Positions 1-11,296 of a stretch of 64,000 nt of DNA are shown here, in pieces (the stretch's first letter is position 1; every line of letters begins with the position of its first letter). Source of the stretch: Diaporthe sp. PMI_573 (lineage: Eukaryota > Ascomycota > Sordariomycetes > Diaporthales > Diaporthaceae); contig JAJTUP010000032.1 in assembly GCA_021399435.1 (NCBI GenBank), positions 310,001 through 374,000 on the forward strand, read 5' to 3'. The translations under genes were made by a program, and so were the position numbers. The notes below the pieces were generated by a model. That model was not told where the DNA came from and did no database searches. It saw only the letters and a list, made by a program, of their open reading frames with translations.

Positions 1-3000
1 GGACCGTCGGAAGGTTTGGGCTCGGGATAGGACGAGGGGGTCCTGTACCCTGTCTTTTGCACACCATGTACATACTGGAATCTTGGGGACGGGGTCACAG
101 AAACAACCTGGATCCGGTCCCGGCGTTGCGCTGAACCCACCCGTCAACCCACTACCGGGCCCATGTCTGCCACGAAATACAGGGGCCGCACGGTGCTCTT
201 GCTGAGACGGCCGCGGAATCTCTTTCAGCCTCTTCTTCTGGGGTGGTTGACTACAGTTGTCTTTCGCCAGTTCTGTGTATCGGCGCACCAGCTCCCAGCG
301 ACGACCAAGCTGGCGCACACGCATGGAGGGCGGGGAGGAAGAGCGGGTTCAAGATCAGCGATCCGAAGTCTGCGACTGACAGGTCTCGGCAGCTTGCACA
401 CGCGCTGACGCGCCGACCCCCGCCGCCTGGGCGGGGAACAGTTCGTGCGACGTGAAGGAACGAATAATGCTGTACTCCGTACCAGTTCTGCAGACAGACA
501 AGACAGAACGAACATGGGATGAGACGAGACAAGGCAGTGAGGGCGGCTCTGATCCGGTTCTAGGTGCAATCCCTACCACTCAACCTTGGTCGGCATCTAC
601 TGTACTCGCTGTCGCTGCTTGATGATCATTCGTAAGCACCTGGGGCGGATGCGATATTGCGTAGTCGCTGGGGCCATACCGCAGTGGTCGCATGCACCTC
701 GCCTGCGAATAAGCAGGGGCTGCAGCAGCAGGCTGGTCGGGACCGAGTTGAGCGCCTACTGTGTAGCTACTGCGCAGCCAAGGGAAGAAGACGAAAAGAA
801 GGAATTCAACGGAACAAGGGGAGAGAACAACAACCGCCCACTCATTTTTCACGAGATGAACTGGCAAGGCCACGTATCCGGCCGGGCTCGTTTTGCGTCT
901 TCTTCTGCGAGACCGTGCGCGGCAAAAGAGACCCCGTCACGATGTTCTCGTCGGCAAGACAACAGCTGGAGTACGCACGCCTCTTCTCTTCGAATGTCTC
1001 TCGCTCGCTTACCAGGGTCGCACCGCGTCGAGCTATTCCTTTTCCAACTGCAAGATCCCGCTGGTTCGACTCAAGATTGCGGGTTGTGCGACGCGCTCCC
1101 TGGGCCGCCCTCATGGGGCACACGCGCACTGGTTGATCTCTTGCATCCGCGCATCTGCTTGTCTGGGACAGCTCACACCCCCTCCTCCTGCTCCTGCTCC
1201 GTCCGGAAATTTCCATCTTACCCCTCGCCCCCCCCCCCTCCTTCGTGCTGCTACACCCTCCGGATCTCATCATCCATCCCGCCGCATCGTGCCGCCGCGA
1301 ACAACTTTCCGGGAGGATCATTTGCCAACCACGATTTTCTTCGTCCTCTTGGGTCTTCCCTCCTACATGCCCCCGAGTTTCACGAAGCAGCTGGCAGAAA
1401 CAGGCCCAACCAGTTTACCATCTCACTCGGGACAGACTCCCGATATGGTCGTATTGCCCCGATGTCACACAGGCATCAGGGCTTCCCTCTTCCCTCTTCC
1501 CTCTCCCGACTGCCGCTCTCTAACTTTCCTTTGTGCTGCTCCCGCCCGCCTATCGCAACAATAGGGTCGGTATTCTAGCTTCACAAGCGTCCCGTTCCAG
1601 CCCGGCCGCTCGCCCTATTGTGCCCGTGATTTGGGTATGCACGTCCCGGCACTCGTACCGCAGATCCCTTCGTAAAACTGGTATGGTACCTGCAGTAGCG
1701 CCATTTACAAAGGAAAAAAAGGTTGGGGTGTGCCCTCGAGAGGAGTGTTTCCACCCACAATCGAATTGTTCGGTACTGTGGGGTCATTACTCACGGCAGT
1801 ACCAAAACTTACTCAAGGACCAGACGTCGTCTGCTGTGTACTACCACCCTGCCAGAGCTCCCACCCCCAGGTTCGGCATCTCGACCGCAGATCACCTTGG
1901 CTTGTGTTTCGAAACGAGCGCCATCGCAGTATCCAGCAGTTTAGTATTTGGCCTAGTGCAATTAGATGCAAAAGTTTGCGATGCTTTTTTTTTTCATATG
2001 GTCTAGCCCTGCCACAGCACAGGTCTCTGATGATGCTGCCGGGATCTCGTATTCAGAAGCTTCTTGTCTCTCGTCTCGAGCAGCCGAGGGGAGTTGATGT
2101 TTATGTTCCGAGAGGTCAACAGCCAGCATTAATGACGATGATATAGGCAACGGCGCAAACCTTCTGCCGACACCTTGCGTGCGCGATAGTCCCCGAAATC
2201 GAAGTTATCATCAATGCCCAGGAAACCTTGCCCACTCAACATCGAACCGGCTCAAGCACAACATCCCGCTCACACTCCGCCCCGAAGCTTGAACGAGGCG
2301 GAGGGTCTCGATGTGCCGAGCGACCCGATTATTCCAAATGCTCCACCCCTCCCCCCCAACTTCTGGATCTCAGCCACACAGAGGCCGTCCCAATAGCTGC
2401 AACGAACATGTGCGCGTGTATGTATGTAAGCACACGCACATATGCCAACCAAGAAAAATCTCGGTGGCCACAACATGATGCCACACCAGGCTCACCAGTT
2501 CCCGCCTCAATCATCAAAGATCAGGCCATCACCCCAAACCCGCCAAGTAAGAGGCGTCACACCCTCAGCCGGGCAGGTCAAGGCCTGCCGGCCCGCCCCT
2601 CTCGTCGCCGTCGACGTGACACCAGGCAGAACTGGCAGAACTGGACCGGGTTGGTGGGTGACTTGACAGGCAGACAGGTAGCCCCCTCCTGTCAGCCTGC
2701 CACAGCCTTACAGGAGACGAGATGAGATGGGGCCCGCCTGGCAACCCTCCTCCTTCCTACCCCATCCAAGCTGACGCAGTGCCGCGCCGACCAATCTCCC
2801 CCCAGTGCTGCGCAATGAGGGGTGATGTTGCGGCCCTGCATGCGAGCTGAGCAGACTATTGACTGCAAGTCACTGCAAGTCACCCTCACCTCACCACTCT
2901 GCCGGTAGATCTTTGATCTTGGCCACCGTAACCTACCATCCAGCCAGCCAGTCTGCCATATCGCCTCTCGCCCCCCCCCCCCAAATCCAAACCCTCAAAG

Positions 3001-3359
3001 GCTGGCTGACTAGGCTGCCAGCTGCCCGGACCCTTCCTGGGGGCCCCCGTTCGTTGCAACTGTAGATCATCACAGGTTTTGGCGTCGCGGGAAGGAAGGG
3101 CGGGAGGGAAAGGGTGCTCCCGAGATGGGGTGCGGTGCTGATGTGGGCTGGAAAGAGAGTTCTTGCCTCCACCCTGATCTGATGAACAGGCACTCACACA
3201 CACTTACACACACACGCATGAACGCACAATCTCAACTCCCAAGATGGCTGCCTCACGCCTACAGGATGGACCGGACCATACGCTCGTTCGCCGGGCATTC
3301 CCTGACCGGTTAAGCCACCCTGCTGACCATCCTTCCTGCTCACCTACCCGAGCGAGTGC

Positions 3360-3379
3360 AGAGTGAGTGAGTGAGTGAG
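3360..3379. repeat. (GAGT)n microsatellite
   Basis: Five tandem GAGT units are seen directly. Confidence 0.8.
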
Positions 3380-3596
3380 CAACTGAATCTAAACGACTGA
3401 CTAGGTAGCCAGCCAGCAAGCCAGCAAGCCAACCACCCCCTCCAACCAACCCCCGGACGAAAAAGCCCACAACGGCGAGTGAGACGCCATCAGCACCCAA
3501 TTTTCTTTTCCTCCCGTCACTCTCACTTGTCACGGAGCGTTGAGAAGATGAGAGGGGGGAAAAAATGAGATATCATCGGAGAATCGCGATGACCAC

Positions 3597-3620
3597 CCTC
3601 TCACCCTCACCCTCACCCTC
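3597..3620. repeat. (CCCTCA)n microsatellite
   Basis: About four tandem CCCTCA hexamers. They resemble but do not match the fungal telomere unit CCCTAA, so I treat them as an internal microsatellite. Confidence 0.75.
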
Positions 3621-3954
3621 CCGGCACGGCACGGGGCGAACTAGAGAGTACAGTAGTTCATCCCATAGCTTCGATGATACACCCCCAGATAGTGCGTCCA
3701 CATCGGGCCCAAGTGCGGACGGGCAGGTCGTCTTGAGAAGGCGCCACATTCTTGGAAAAGAAAAGACGAAAAGAAAAGAATGCGCGGCTCGTGATGCTAT
3801 TTCGGGGTGCCGATTATTTGCTTCTTTGGTGTGGGCCCAGTAATCCCCGTGACAAAGACGGCGACGGGTTTCATTTCCTTGCATTCCAGAGCTGTGGGCC
3901 ATTGCTTAGTGTTGTTTTCCCGTTTTGCGTACTTCCGCCACTGGGGCCGTCCGT

Positions 3955-3978
3955 TGACTGACTGACTGACTGACTGAC
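3955..3978. repeat. (GACT)n microsatellite
   Basis: Six tandem GACT units, about 400 bp upstream of the kinase-like gene. Confidence 0.8.
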
Positions 3979-4382
3979 CCCTCGAGGGCTTTTCCTTGTC
4001 CTCAAGCCCCTCTTGGATTACAAGGGCATTCATGAGCTGCATTATCGCAGCATGACAAGTCTACATTGTCTCGTCAGAGGGCGTCCTATGGGCGGCGCCT
4101 CAAGGGCAACGGTCACAATGGGCGACGTTGGGGATATGGCGGCACTACTAAAGCCAATATGTAAGATAAATAGAGCAAATATTGAACCCTCTATCATGTC
4201 TCTCCAAGTCAACCTCATCGGCTTACACCAGCTCCCAAAGCAGTAGAGTCTCCGAAACCTGCAGCTTGGTGCTTCACTCCTGAGTCCGACTAACAGGTAA
4301 GTTTGAAATTTTCAGAGACCCGCAGGTGTGAGCTCGGGAGCCCCGAAAAACCACCAGCAACACATTGTGGAGGTCTATCAAG

Positions 4383-5822
4383 ATGACACCCGACCTCGAG
4401 CCCCCGCCCGTCGACCTAGGAGACTACAAGGCGCCCAAGTGGGCGCTCATGGCCCTCGACCCAAGCGGGAAGAGGCAGCTGCTGGTCAGGAAGCTCGTCT
4501 CGGGGATCGAGTCGGACGCCATGGTGTTCCGCGAGCTCGGGGGCAAACAAAAGCTCTCGGTCGCCAAGTGGAACAAGGAGCCCTACGCCCCGGCCAAGAT
4601 GGCGCGGCCGGCCCGCGAGGTCCGCATCGCCCGGATGCTCGCCTCCTCGGAGCGGCCGGGCCGCTTCGCGAGGCTGCTCGCGTCGCAGGACCTGGAGGGC
4701 GGCTACCGCGAGAGCTGGTGGGAGCATTACAACGTTGGTGATATGCACGACCTCTCCACGTCTGTCTTCGAGTACGGTACGCGGCCGCCGCTTAGCCTCA
4801 TGTTTCGTTCTGTGGCCCAGTGCCTCGAGGGCATCCAGTGTCTATGCCGGCTTGATCTCCGGCACATGGATCTACATGGTGGTAATGTCTTCTTCCACTT
4901 GGCTGAAGGTGCATTGTACCCGGATGCTGTGATCGGCGACTTTGGTTACTCGCGTTTCAAAGGGGAGCGACCTCCAAAACTCAGTGCTTCGCAGATGGTG
5001 AAGATGGATTCCAATGATAAGCAAGTGATTTTATCACCGCCACTAAATAGCGACGAGACTTGCGGAACTGAGGACTATTCCTGGCGCCTGCGATGGGACC
5101 TTCATTCGTTTCAAATCAAAGTCCCCGAGGTTCTCTTGGAGAAACTTAGCGGGAAAGATTTAGAGAACGAGCTTCTGTTCGCCTTCTTCAGGCGTATGGG
5201 CAAACTTTGTGAGCAGGACGAGAAAGACCGCAAGCTGCCCGAGGCTGAGAGGCCCCCGATTCAAGACGGTCAGCTGACCCTTCTGATCCAGGACGCGTGG
5301 ACCCTCGAGCGTCTATACGCAGAAACGACTCCAGACAAGAGGTCACTCGGTGATGTACGAGAGAAGCTGCTGGGCGTTGTGCGCCGACAGTACTCGGATC
5401 CTCAAATGTTTGACGACGAGCAAGATGCCCGTGACAAGTTCGAGAAGTTCATTGATGCCGGAATGCTCAAGGTAGTGAATCTTGCCGACGAGAACTCGAT
5501 CGAAGTCGCTGCAGCAGCGCTTGCCGCGCTCAAAATCAAGTCAGCCGCGTTCGTGTGCGATCAAGGCGACTCGAGCAGCTCAAGTACCCCCGAGGGAGGG
5601 TCTGTTCCGTCGTCCACACAGTCTCATGCATCGACTCGTTGGACCCCTGCCACACGTGGCCTTGCCGAGGCAACAGCCTTCGCATCTGGCGATGCCTCGG
5701 CTGTGGATGCGCTCCTTGCGGCGCGGGACGTTGAGGAGAGAAATCAGGCACTCATTCGCAATGAACATGCTCGCAGATTCCGCCAACGGCAGCGACTTGG
5801 AAAGCTGTTTGGCCTATCATAG
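4383..5822 (+). CDS. protein-kinase-like protein
   Basis: Single-exon gene of 479 aa. The start is the ATG at 4383; the frame is open a little upstream, but only through non-ATG codons. Visible kinase landmarks are a VAK-like lysine segment (SVAKWN), a catalytic-loop-like DLHGGNVF near residue 160 with D and N in the HRD/N positions, and a GDFGYSR metal-binding motif near residue 185. A typical glycine-rich loop is not obvious and the APE region is poorly matched, so activity is uncertain. The C-terminal ~130 residues are Ser/Ala-rich and then basic, with no recognised domain. The first ~360 nt are visibly more GC-rich than the rest. It lies alone, with 4.4 kb of empty sequence before it and 1.9 kb after it. 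I infer a fungal kinase-superfamily protein of unknown substrate. Confidence 0.75.
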   Translation: MTPDLEPPPVDLGDYKAPKWALMALDPSGKRQLLVRKLVSGIESDAMVFRELGGKQKLSVAKWNKEPYAPAKMARPAREVRIARMLASSERPGRFARLLASQDLEGGYRESWWEHYNVGDMHDLSTSVFEYGTRPPLSLMFRSVAQCLEGIQCLCRLDLRHMDLHGGNVFFHLAEGALYPDAVIGDFGYSRFKGERPPKLSASQMVKMDSNDKQVILSPPLNSDETCGTEDYSWRLRWDLHSFQIKVPEVLLEKLSGKDLENELLFAFFRRMGKLCEQDEKDRKLPEAERPPIQDGQLTLLIQDAWTLERLYAETTPDKRSLGDVREKLLGVVRRQYSDPQMFDDEQDARDKFEKFIDAGMLKVVNLADENSIEVAAAALAALKIKSAAFVCDQGDSSSSSTPEGGSVPSSTQSHASTRWTPATRGLAEATAFASGDASAVDALLAARDVEERNQALIRNEHARRFRQRQRLGKLFGLS

Positions 5823-7768
5823 GTAGGAGAACCATGGTAGGTATGACAGACAGATCTAATTTGATATTCCACTTGGATAAAATGTTGCCATCGTGATAGC
5901 TAGTTAATTTTTCAAGCAATTTTACCACATCAGACAGAGCTTTGGAGTAGTGTTCGTGTTTCACTTTCTAACAGCCTTTTCCCCTTTGACTTTTTTTTTG
6001 AGACCGCTTGGAACTCATGATTGCTGGTCAGTGGTACCAACTGTATTGCTGATGCTTCCCAATAGTGTGACAGAGCTAGCCCAGGAGCTAGCCGCCTCGT
6101 AGGACAAGGTGACATGTTCAGTGCTGCCATGTTCGTCTGAGCAGATACTTAGCGCACCGACTGAATGGCTGAGCCGCGGACGCGTGATGCGTTGCCTAGT
6201 TGAGCTCGAGCCGTGTCGCGTTGTGTGACGCGTGACGGGGACGACAGCATTGGGTCGGTTCTGTCCGTCTATTCTCTGTCTCGGAGCTTTGGTTCTATTG
6301 TTCGAGACTGGCAGGTGGTTCCCGCCTATCGCAACGAGCGTACACGTGTTGAGAAGACTTGGTCGGCCTTTGCTGATGATTAGGCTGGTCTGACTTTCAA
6401 TACTCGGAGGAACCCTGCAAAGGGACCATTGTTTAGGCAAAAATGTCTGAGATGCGGCGGTTGGTGTCGAGACTGGAGGCATGGCATGTGGAACCGAGGA
6501 CGGTGGTGACGAGCACAGCCATAGCCTCGGCGGCCAGGCAGTATCGGAGTGGGCTGAGGGAAGGTGTCAGGTGAAGGTATAAAGTCTTCGATGATCTCAG
6601 CCACTTCGGGGTCAGGAACCGAGCCGGCCGACCTTGGCCACCCCGGCTCCCCGTCACCAGCCAGCCTGCCAGCCTTACCAGCTCACAACCAACCAGCCGA
6701 GTTTCCACGAGAGGCGGGTTGCCCGAAATGATGGAAGAGACATTCAGGGTCTTCAGGGTCCAGAAGTTGTTGCTATGTCTGAGACCGGAGGTCATGAGTT
6801 GCGAATAATTGAGTGAAATGTGGTGATGGCCGAGAGAAACCATCTACTGGCAATGTTGTCAAGAGATGACCAAAGCCCCCTTTTGGGCTATGACAAGCCA
6901 CAGGCCCAGAAAATCGTACGGTCTGTATGGTCGTGTGCGTGTCAGTGGTGCGATATATTGTTTGAGTGCACTCATTCCTGGCCAGGGGACGAGCTCGAGG
7001 ACAGGGAGCATTGGACGCAGTGTTCCATGTTCCAATGCAGGTGGAACATCGAGATGGATGGGGTTTGCCTCTTCCGAGAGGGTCATGTGGCCGCCCAAAC
7101 ATGGTTTTGATCAGCATGACAGGCTGCCAGACCTAGAGGAGAAATGCCATTGCGGCCGACGGTCGGTCAGACAGATTGTTCTGTCTGTCCGACGGTGGTG
7201 TGGGATGCGATGTCGTGAATGGATGGTGTGTAATGACAGACGCTTTACCACGGGGGAGGAACACCCTTTTTTGCCTGGCAGCTAGGCTGTAACTGCCCAG
7301 GTGTGTACTACGGTAGGTAGGCGAGGGTGGGAGCGCGATGAACGAACCCCTGCCCAAGTGGTGGGTGACTCTGAGTGGGCGCAGCCCTGTGACGCAAGTT
7401 GCCCCTCCATCTCACCTGCCCAACTGCCATCATTCCCCATACAGTAGGAACACAACGGTAGCTAGTCTCCCCACTTTTTAAGTGCCTGTCATAACGGTCG
7501 CCGGTTCGTGCGCGAGCTGTGAGTGCTTCCCCCAGCTTAGCCCCGCCATCGTTGAACGAGTCGACCGTACCTGCTGTTTGTTACATGGATTGAGCGAGGG
7601 AGAATCACACCCCCCCCCATCCGCATTGTTCCTGCCTGACCTGCCATCATCCATCACTCACCAGAACTGACCTGTCAAAGAGCGAACGGCAGGAAATATT
7701 ACATGGTCCTTTAAAACCAGGAAGAGGGGCCCCTCTTTGGCAACCACCACTCGACCACCCGCTCCAGT
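5823..7768. other. intergenic region, no gene seen
   Basis: Only short overlapping frames without family signal. It contains a hairpin-forming inverted repeat at 7162-7193. The last few hundred bases are presumably the promoter of the gene starting at 7769. Confidence 0.45.
7162..7193. repeat. short inverted repeat (hairpin)
   Basis: The arm at 7162-7174 (GTCGGTCAGACAG) and the arm at 7181-7193 (CTGTCTGTCCGAC) pair at 12 of 13 positions around a 6-nt loop. Function unknown. Confidence 0.6.
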
Positions 7769-9194
7769 ATGCCAGACATCAACTCTCTACCTCCCTCCTC
7801 CGCCCTATCACCACCACCCCTTGCCTCTTCTTCAGCCTCATCCCAAGCCGCAGCACCGGGCCTAGTCTTAGCTCCTGCTTCCGCCTCTGCTTCTGCTTCT
7901 GCCTCCACAATGTCGGCCAATGCCAACGCCAACGGCAGCGAGCCTGTCCCAGCTCAAGGCCACAACGGCTCGCCCTCTCCAAGCCGATCCGCCTCGACCT
8001 CCTTGCAGGCCGCAGCCGCTGTCAATGCTGGCTTGCAGCATGAACGCTCTTCTAATTCGCGACGTATGATGCTACCCAATTCTAGCTCTAGCCCCGGCCA
8101 GCCGTGCACCCTTCCATAGCCTGCCTTACTGACATGACGTGTCTACGCACAGGCTCCTCTGGTTCTCTCTCGCGACATGTCACCTCTCCCAGCAACGGAC
8201 GGAGACGGTCCCAAGTCCTCCATAACCTACAGATCAATGACCCCTCCGTACCTGGACCCGGCGAGATGGTTCCTGATGCGGCCCACCCACCCACGCATGG
8301 CCACGGCCATAGGAGCAGCTTCACGAGCCCCACGGGACCTAGCATCGGCTCGCCCTTGTTGATGGCCGACCCGCATCACAACCGAGCCCCCAGCTTGGGC
8401 GAGCTCCACCAGGAGTTGGAGGCCGAGCAGGAAGCCCAAGTGGTACGACTTGACCTGAAGATCCCTTCGGACCTTGAGCCTGTTTATATGTGCTAATATC
8501 TGCTCTTGTTCCCAGAACCGCCTGCTGTCCCAGATTCGACAGCAGCAAGCCCAAATCCTACAACTCCAGTCTCATCCGAACCAGTCTTCGTCCGCCATTG
8601 CAGGCGATGAATCGCCCGGTGTGGCCACTCCAGGCCCTGGCGTACAGCCTATACCTACAGCTTCCAATCCCACTTCTGCAGCACCGAACCTGTCAGCCTC
8701 TGGCTCACTCCCTCGATCGCCCGTCTTTCCTCGCAACTCCTTCGACCTCGCCCGCAATGACCTGCGGCACAGATCCAGAACGCCCAGCCGCGGTGCGTCA
8801 CCACGGCTCCGATCTACGTCCATTAGCCAGGATAGTGGGGAACCGTTCGCGTTGGGCGGAAGGGACGAGAGCGCGTTCTATCAGGCCGAGACTCAGATGT
8901 TGACCAGGGAGAACCAGATGCTCCGGCATCGCATCCGAGACCTAGGTAAGTTTGGGAGTGCGACCCTCGCAGAGCATGACTTGTGAATTGGAAGTTCGCT
9001 GACGTCAGGATTCCTACAAAGAACGGCAACTTGCAGACATAACACCCGGCGGCAACAACGCCTCGGTGACACACGAGCCTGCACACCCCTCAGGCCTGAC
9101 CCGGTCAGAGTCAGTCTCCGAAGAGAGCAGACCTGCCGGGGTCACACAGGGCACTCATACCCTCCCCATTCGAGAGACCCCAAAGGACGAGTGA
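7769..9194 (+). CDS. conserved low-complexity coiled-coil protein
   Basis: Four exons (7769-8063, 8153-8442, 8516-8945, 9022-9194) give 395 aa with continuous phase. The third intron has a GTAAGT donor and a GCTGAC branch point; its acceptor is AAAG at 9020-9021, because the CAG at 9008 is too close to the branch and breaks the frame. The N-terminal ~100 residues are Ser/Ala/Pro-rich. The middle carries a helical block (ELHQELEAEQEAQV then NRLLSQIRQQQ) that crosses an intron. Near the C-terminus a heptad-like stretch (TRENQMLRHRIRDLERQL) looks like a short coiled coil. There is no signal peptide or membrane segment. I do not recognise a named family. The charged helical blocks joined exactly across introns argue that the model is right. 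The role could be scaffold or transcription-related, but the sequence does not show it. Confidence 0.7.
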
Positions 9195-9936
9195 AGGCTT
9201 GCTTCTCGGGCGCGGTACGGTTGTGATTATGGCGCTACCTACGGCAAAACGAACAGCAAATTGCGGCCCAGAATCCCATATTGAGCGTAATCTGGAACGG
9301 GGAAGGTACTATGAAACTCCTCAACATGCTTGTACGACTACTTAACCTGGAATGCTGTATATTGGGGGTGTTGGCGTTGGCGAAAAATACCTAAATAGTG
9401 CACAGTGATAGAAACCCCAACGGGTTTCAATTTTTAGACGGCACAGATTATGCCCGTCCACCAGGATTTACCTATATTCTCTGAAGACAACCAGTGCAGT
9501 AGAATGGATACGTAGAAGGGGCTATGGGCAATCGATGGGTGAAGACAGGCGCGAGTTTTGAATCTGGCATAACGGCTGCAATGACCTGGGCAACTCATCG
9601 CGCACAACTGTCTGCCTCGTTCTGTGAAGGCTACGGTCCGCTTCAGTCTAGGACAGATAACTGCTTGTCCGTGAGTGATGGCATACAGTAGAGGTTGGCA
9701 GCACAATCGCTCCCAAGCGACGAGAACAGTATCGGCCCGCCGTACCGTAAAAAAAAAGGATGGTTTGGTTGGTTCGGGCGCTCTGCGTGGGTATCTCATC
9801 TGGTTGCGGCCCTTCCCTCCATCTACCTGCGCGGCAGAAAAATAAACCACATCACGACCCGCAGGAATTCTCCCCACCACCACCAGCAGCTACTCCTTGG
9901 GCCTCCCATCTTCCCTCCCCACCCGCCGCTCTCACA
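9195..9936. other. convergent intergenic region
   Basis: The stretch between two converging genes shows no supported coding sequence. It should hold both 3' UTRs. Confidence 0.5.
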
Positions 9937-10713
9937 TCACGTGCCGACCATCCTCTTCACCTTGTCCAGCAGCACCTTGCTCTCGCGCCCGAGCTTGGGC
10001 CTCCCGCGCGGCCTGCCCGACGCCGAGAACCCCTTGGCCTTGAGCATCGCCCGCCGCGTGCGCTCGCGCTCGTCGATGCTGCGCGCCCTCTCCTTCTCGC
10101 GGCGCTCCGCCTTGGCCGCCCGCGCTTCTGCCTCGGCTTTCTTGCGGTTGCCTTCTTCGAGTGCCTTGTCGTAGTAGTCTGGGCGGCGGTTTCGCCTCTC
10201 GCGCCGCGGTTTGGGGTTGGGTGCTGATTCTGGTTGTGATGATGTTGTTGTTGTGGTTGTGGGGGGTTCGTCCTCTCCGTGCTCGGCCTGTTCTGCTCTG
10301 TCCTGCCTTGGCTCCAATGGTGTCGCATTTTCCCCGGTCGCCTTCCTGCGCCGGGGTGCCCTCTGGTCGTCGAGGAGGGCCTGCCGCCCCGGGTTCACGT
10401 GCTGCGTTTCCAGCTGGTCGTCGTCCATGCGCTGCAGGCGGTCGGGGTGGATCTGTGGCTCCTCTGCTCCTGCTGCTGCCGGCTTGCCCTGCGTCTCCCT
10501 CTCCTTCGCTAGCTCCGCCTTGACCTTGGCGTAGTCCTTCTTGAGCTTTGCCTTGTGGATCAGCTCGTGCTTGATCTTGGTGTTCTTGCGCCGCCATGCT
10601 CCGTCTGGGAGGTTCTCGGGCCCGACGCGGAAGCCCTTGCGCTTCTTTGCCACTGGGGGTGCTGAGGCTGCTCCATTGCCCTCGACCTCGTCGTGCGGTC
10701 GTTTGGAACTCAT
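9937..10713 (-). CDS. FYV7: rRNA-processing protein Fyv7
   Basis: Intronless, 258 aa, starting at the ATG at 10713. The N-terminus has a basic KKRKGFRVGPENLPDGAWRR block followed by a Lys-rich helix (HELIHKAKLKKDYAKVK). The C-terminus has the RRPDYYDKALEEG segment and a long Arg/Lys/Glu helix ending in SGRPRGRPKLGRESK. This is the layout of the Fyv7/TAP26 family, nucleolar proteins needed for early pre-18S rRNA processing in the small-subunit processome. The middle (about residues 80-150) is a disordered Gln/Pro/Thr-rich linker. The AT-hook-like GRPRGRPK fits a nucleic-acid-binding protein. It is transcribed divergently from IDH2. Confidence 0.85.
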   Translation of the reverse strand: MSSKRPHDEVEGNGAASAPPVAKKRKGFRVGPENLPDGAWRRKNTKIKHELIHKAKLKKDYAKVKAELAKERETQGKPAAAGAEEPQIHPDRLQRMDDDQLETQHVNPGRQALLDDQRAPRRRKATGENATPLEPRQDRAEQAEHGEDEPPTTTTTTSSQPESAPNPKPRRERRNRRPDYYDKALEEGNRKKAEAEARAAKAERREKERARSIDERERTRRAMLKAKGFSASGRPRGRPKLGRESKVLLDKVKRMVGT

Positions 10714-11296
10714 TTTGCAGAGTTGAAGAGATTTGATGGTCGTGGGTTGTGGGCTGCGGGCGAAGACAGGTAGGTGTGTGTCTCGCGATCTGTCTGTGAG
10801 AAAGTGGCAGAACGTCTACAGGATAGAACTTTAGAGTGGAACCTTGATGGCCAAGACCAGCGATAAGCCTAGCAGATAGAATAAATTTTAGCGGAGCCCA
10901 GCAGCTCGGCGAGATGGCAATCTTGGGGCCGACCCGAGTCGGGTATGTTCGGCCATGTCGGAGTAAAGGCAAAATGGCGCAGGATCCTTGTGGGCGAATC
11001 TTTTTAGCGGCTGGCAATGGCACCGGCAGCAGGAGCTTCGGCCCCAGAGTTGACCTTTGGTTGACGTTTTGCTGTGTTACTTGACAACATTCTCAACTTC
11101 AACTCCAACCACATTCTTCTCCTCTCTCTCCCCTCACTCTTCCAGCACTCTTTTCTCCGTGGTTATCTCCCACCGGCATATTTTCATTTGTTGCCGTGCT
11201 TGTTGTCATCCTTGGGACCCCTCCGAATTGGGAATTGGCTTATATCCTAACCCACCTACCTATCTACACTTCTCCCTCCACACACACACGCCCAAA
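10714..11296. promoter_or_regulatory. divergent FYV7/IDH2 promoter region
   Basis: This 583-bp gap lies between divergent starts, so it must carry both promoters. The IDH2 side has a CT-rich leader typical of highly expressed fungal genes and ends in CCCAAAATG, a good start context. No specific transcription-factor site is claimed. Confidence 0.5.

Larger units (their letters stand above)
1..4382. other. gene-poor leading region
   Basis: No open reading frame here has the codon bias, domain signal or splice pattern of the genes further on. The frames that exist are short, low in complexity and overlap each other on both strands. The stretch contains pyrimidine-rich tracts and several simple repeats. 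It may be a long promoter or UTR region for a gene outside the window or for the kinase at 4383. I see nothing more in it. Confidence 0.5.

Noticed and set aside
586..1578. A 330-codon frame in the leading region
   Set aside because: No ATG-proximal conservation, erratic composition and overlapping frames of similar length on both strands; no domain.
3597..3620. CCCTCA repeats as a telomere remnant
   Set aside because: The unit is not CCCTAA, the tract is only about 24 bp and it sits beside core housekeeping genes.
9932..11023. A 363-codon minus-strand frame overlapping FYV7
   Set aside because: It is the shifted frame of FYV7 plus its leader; the FYV7 frame has the conserved motifs and this one does not.
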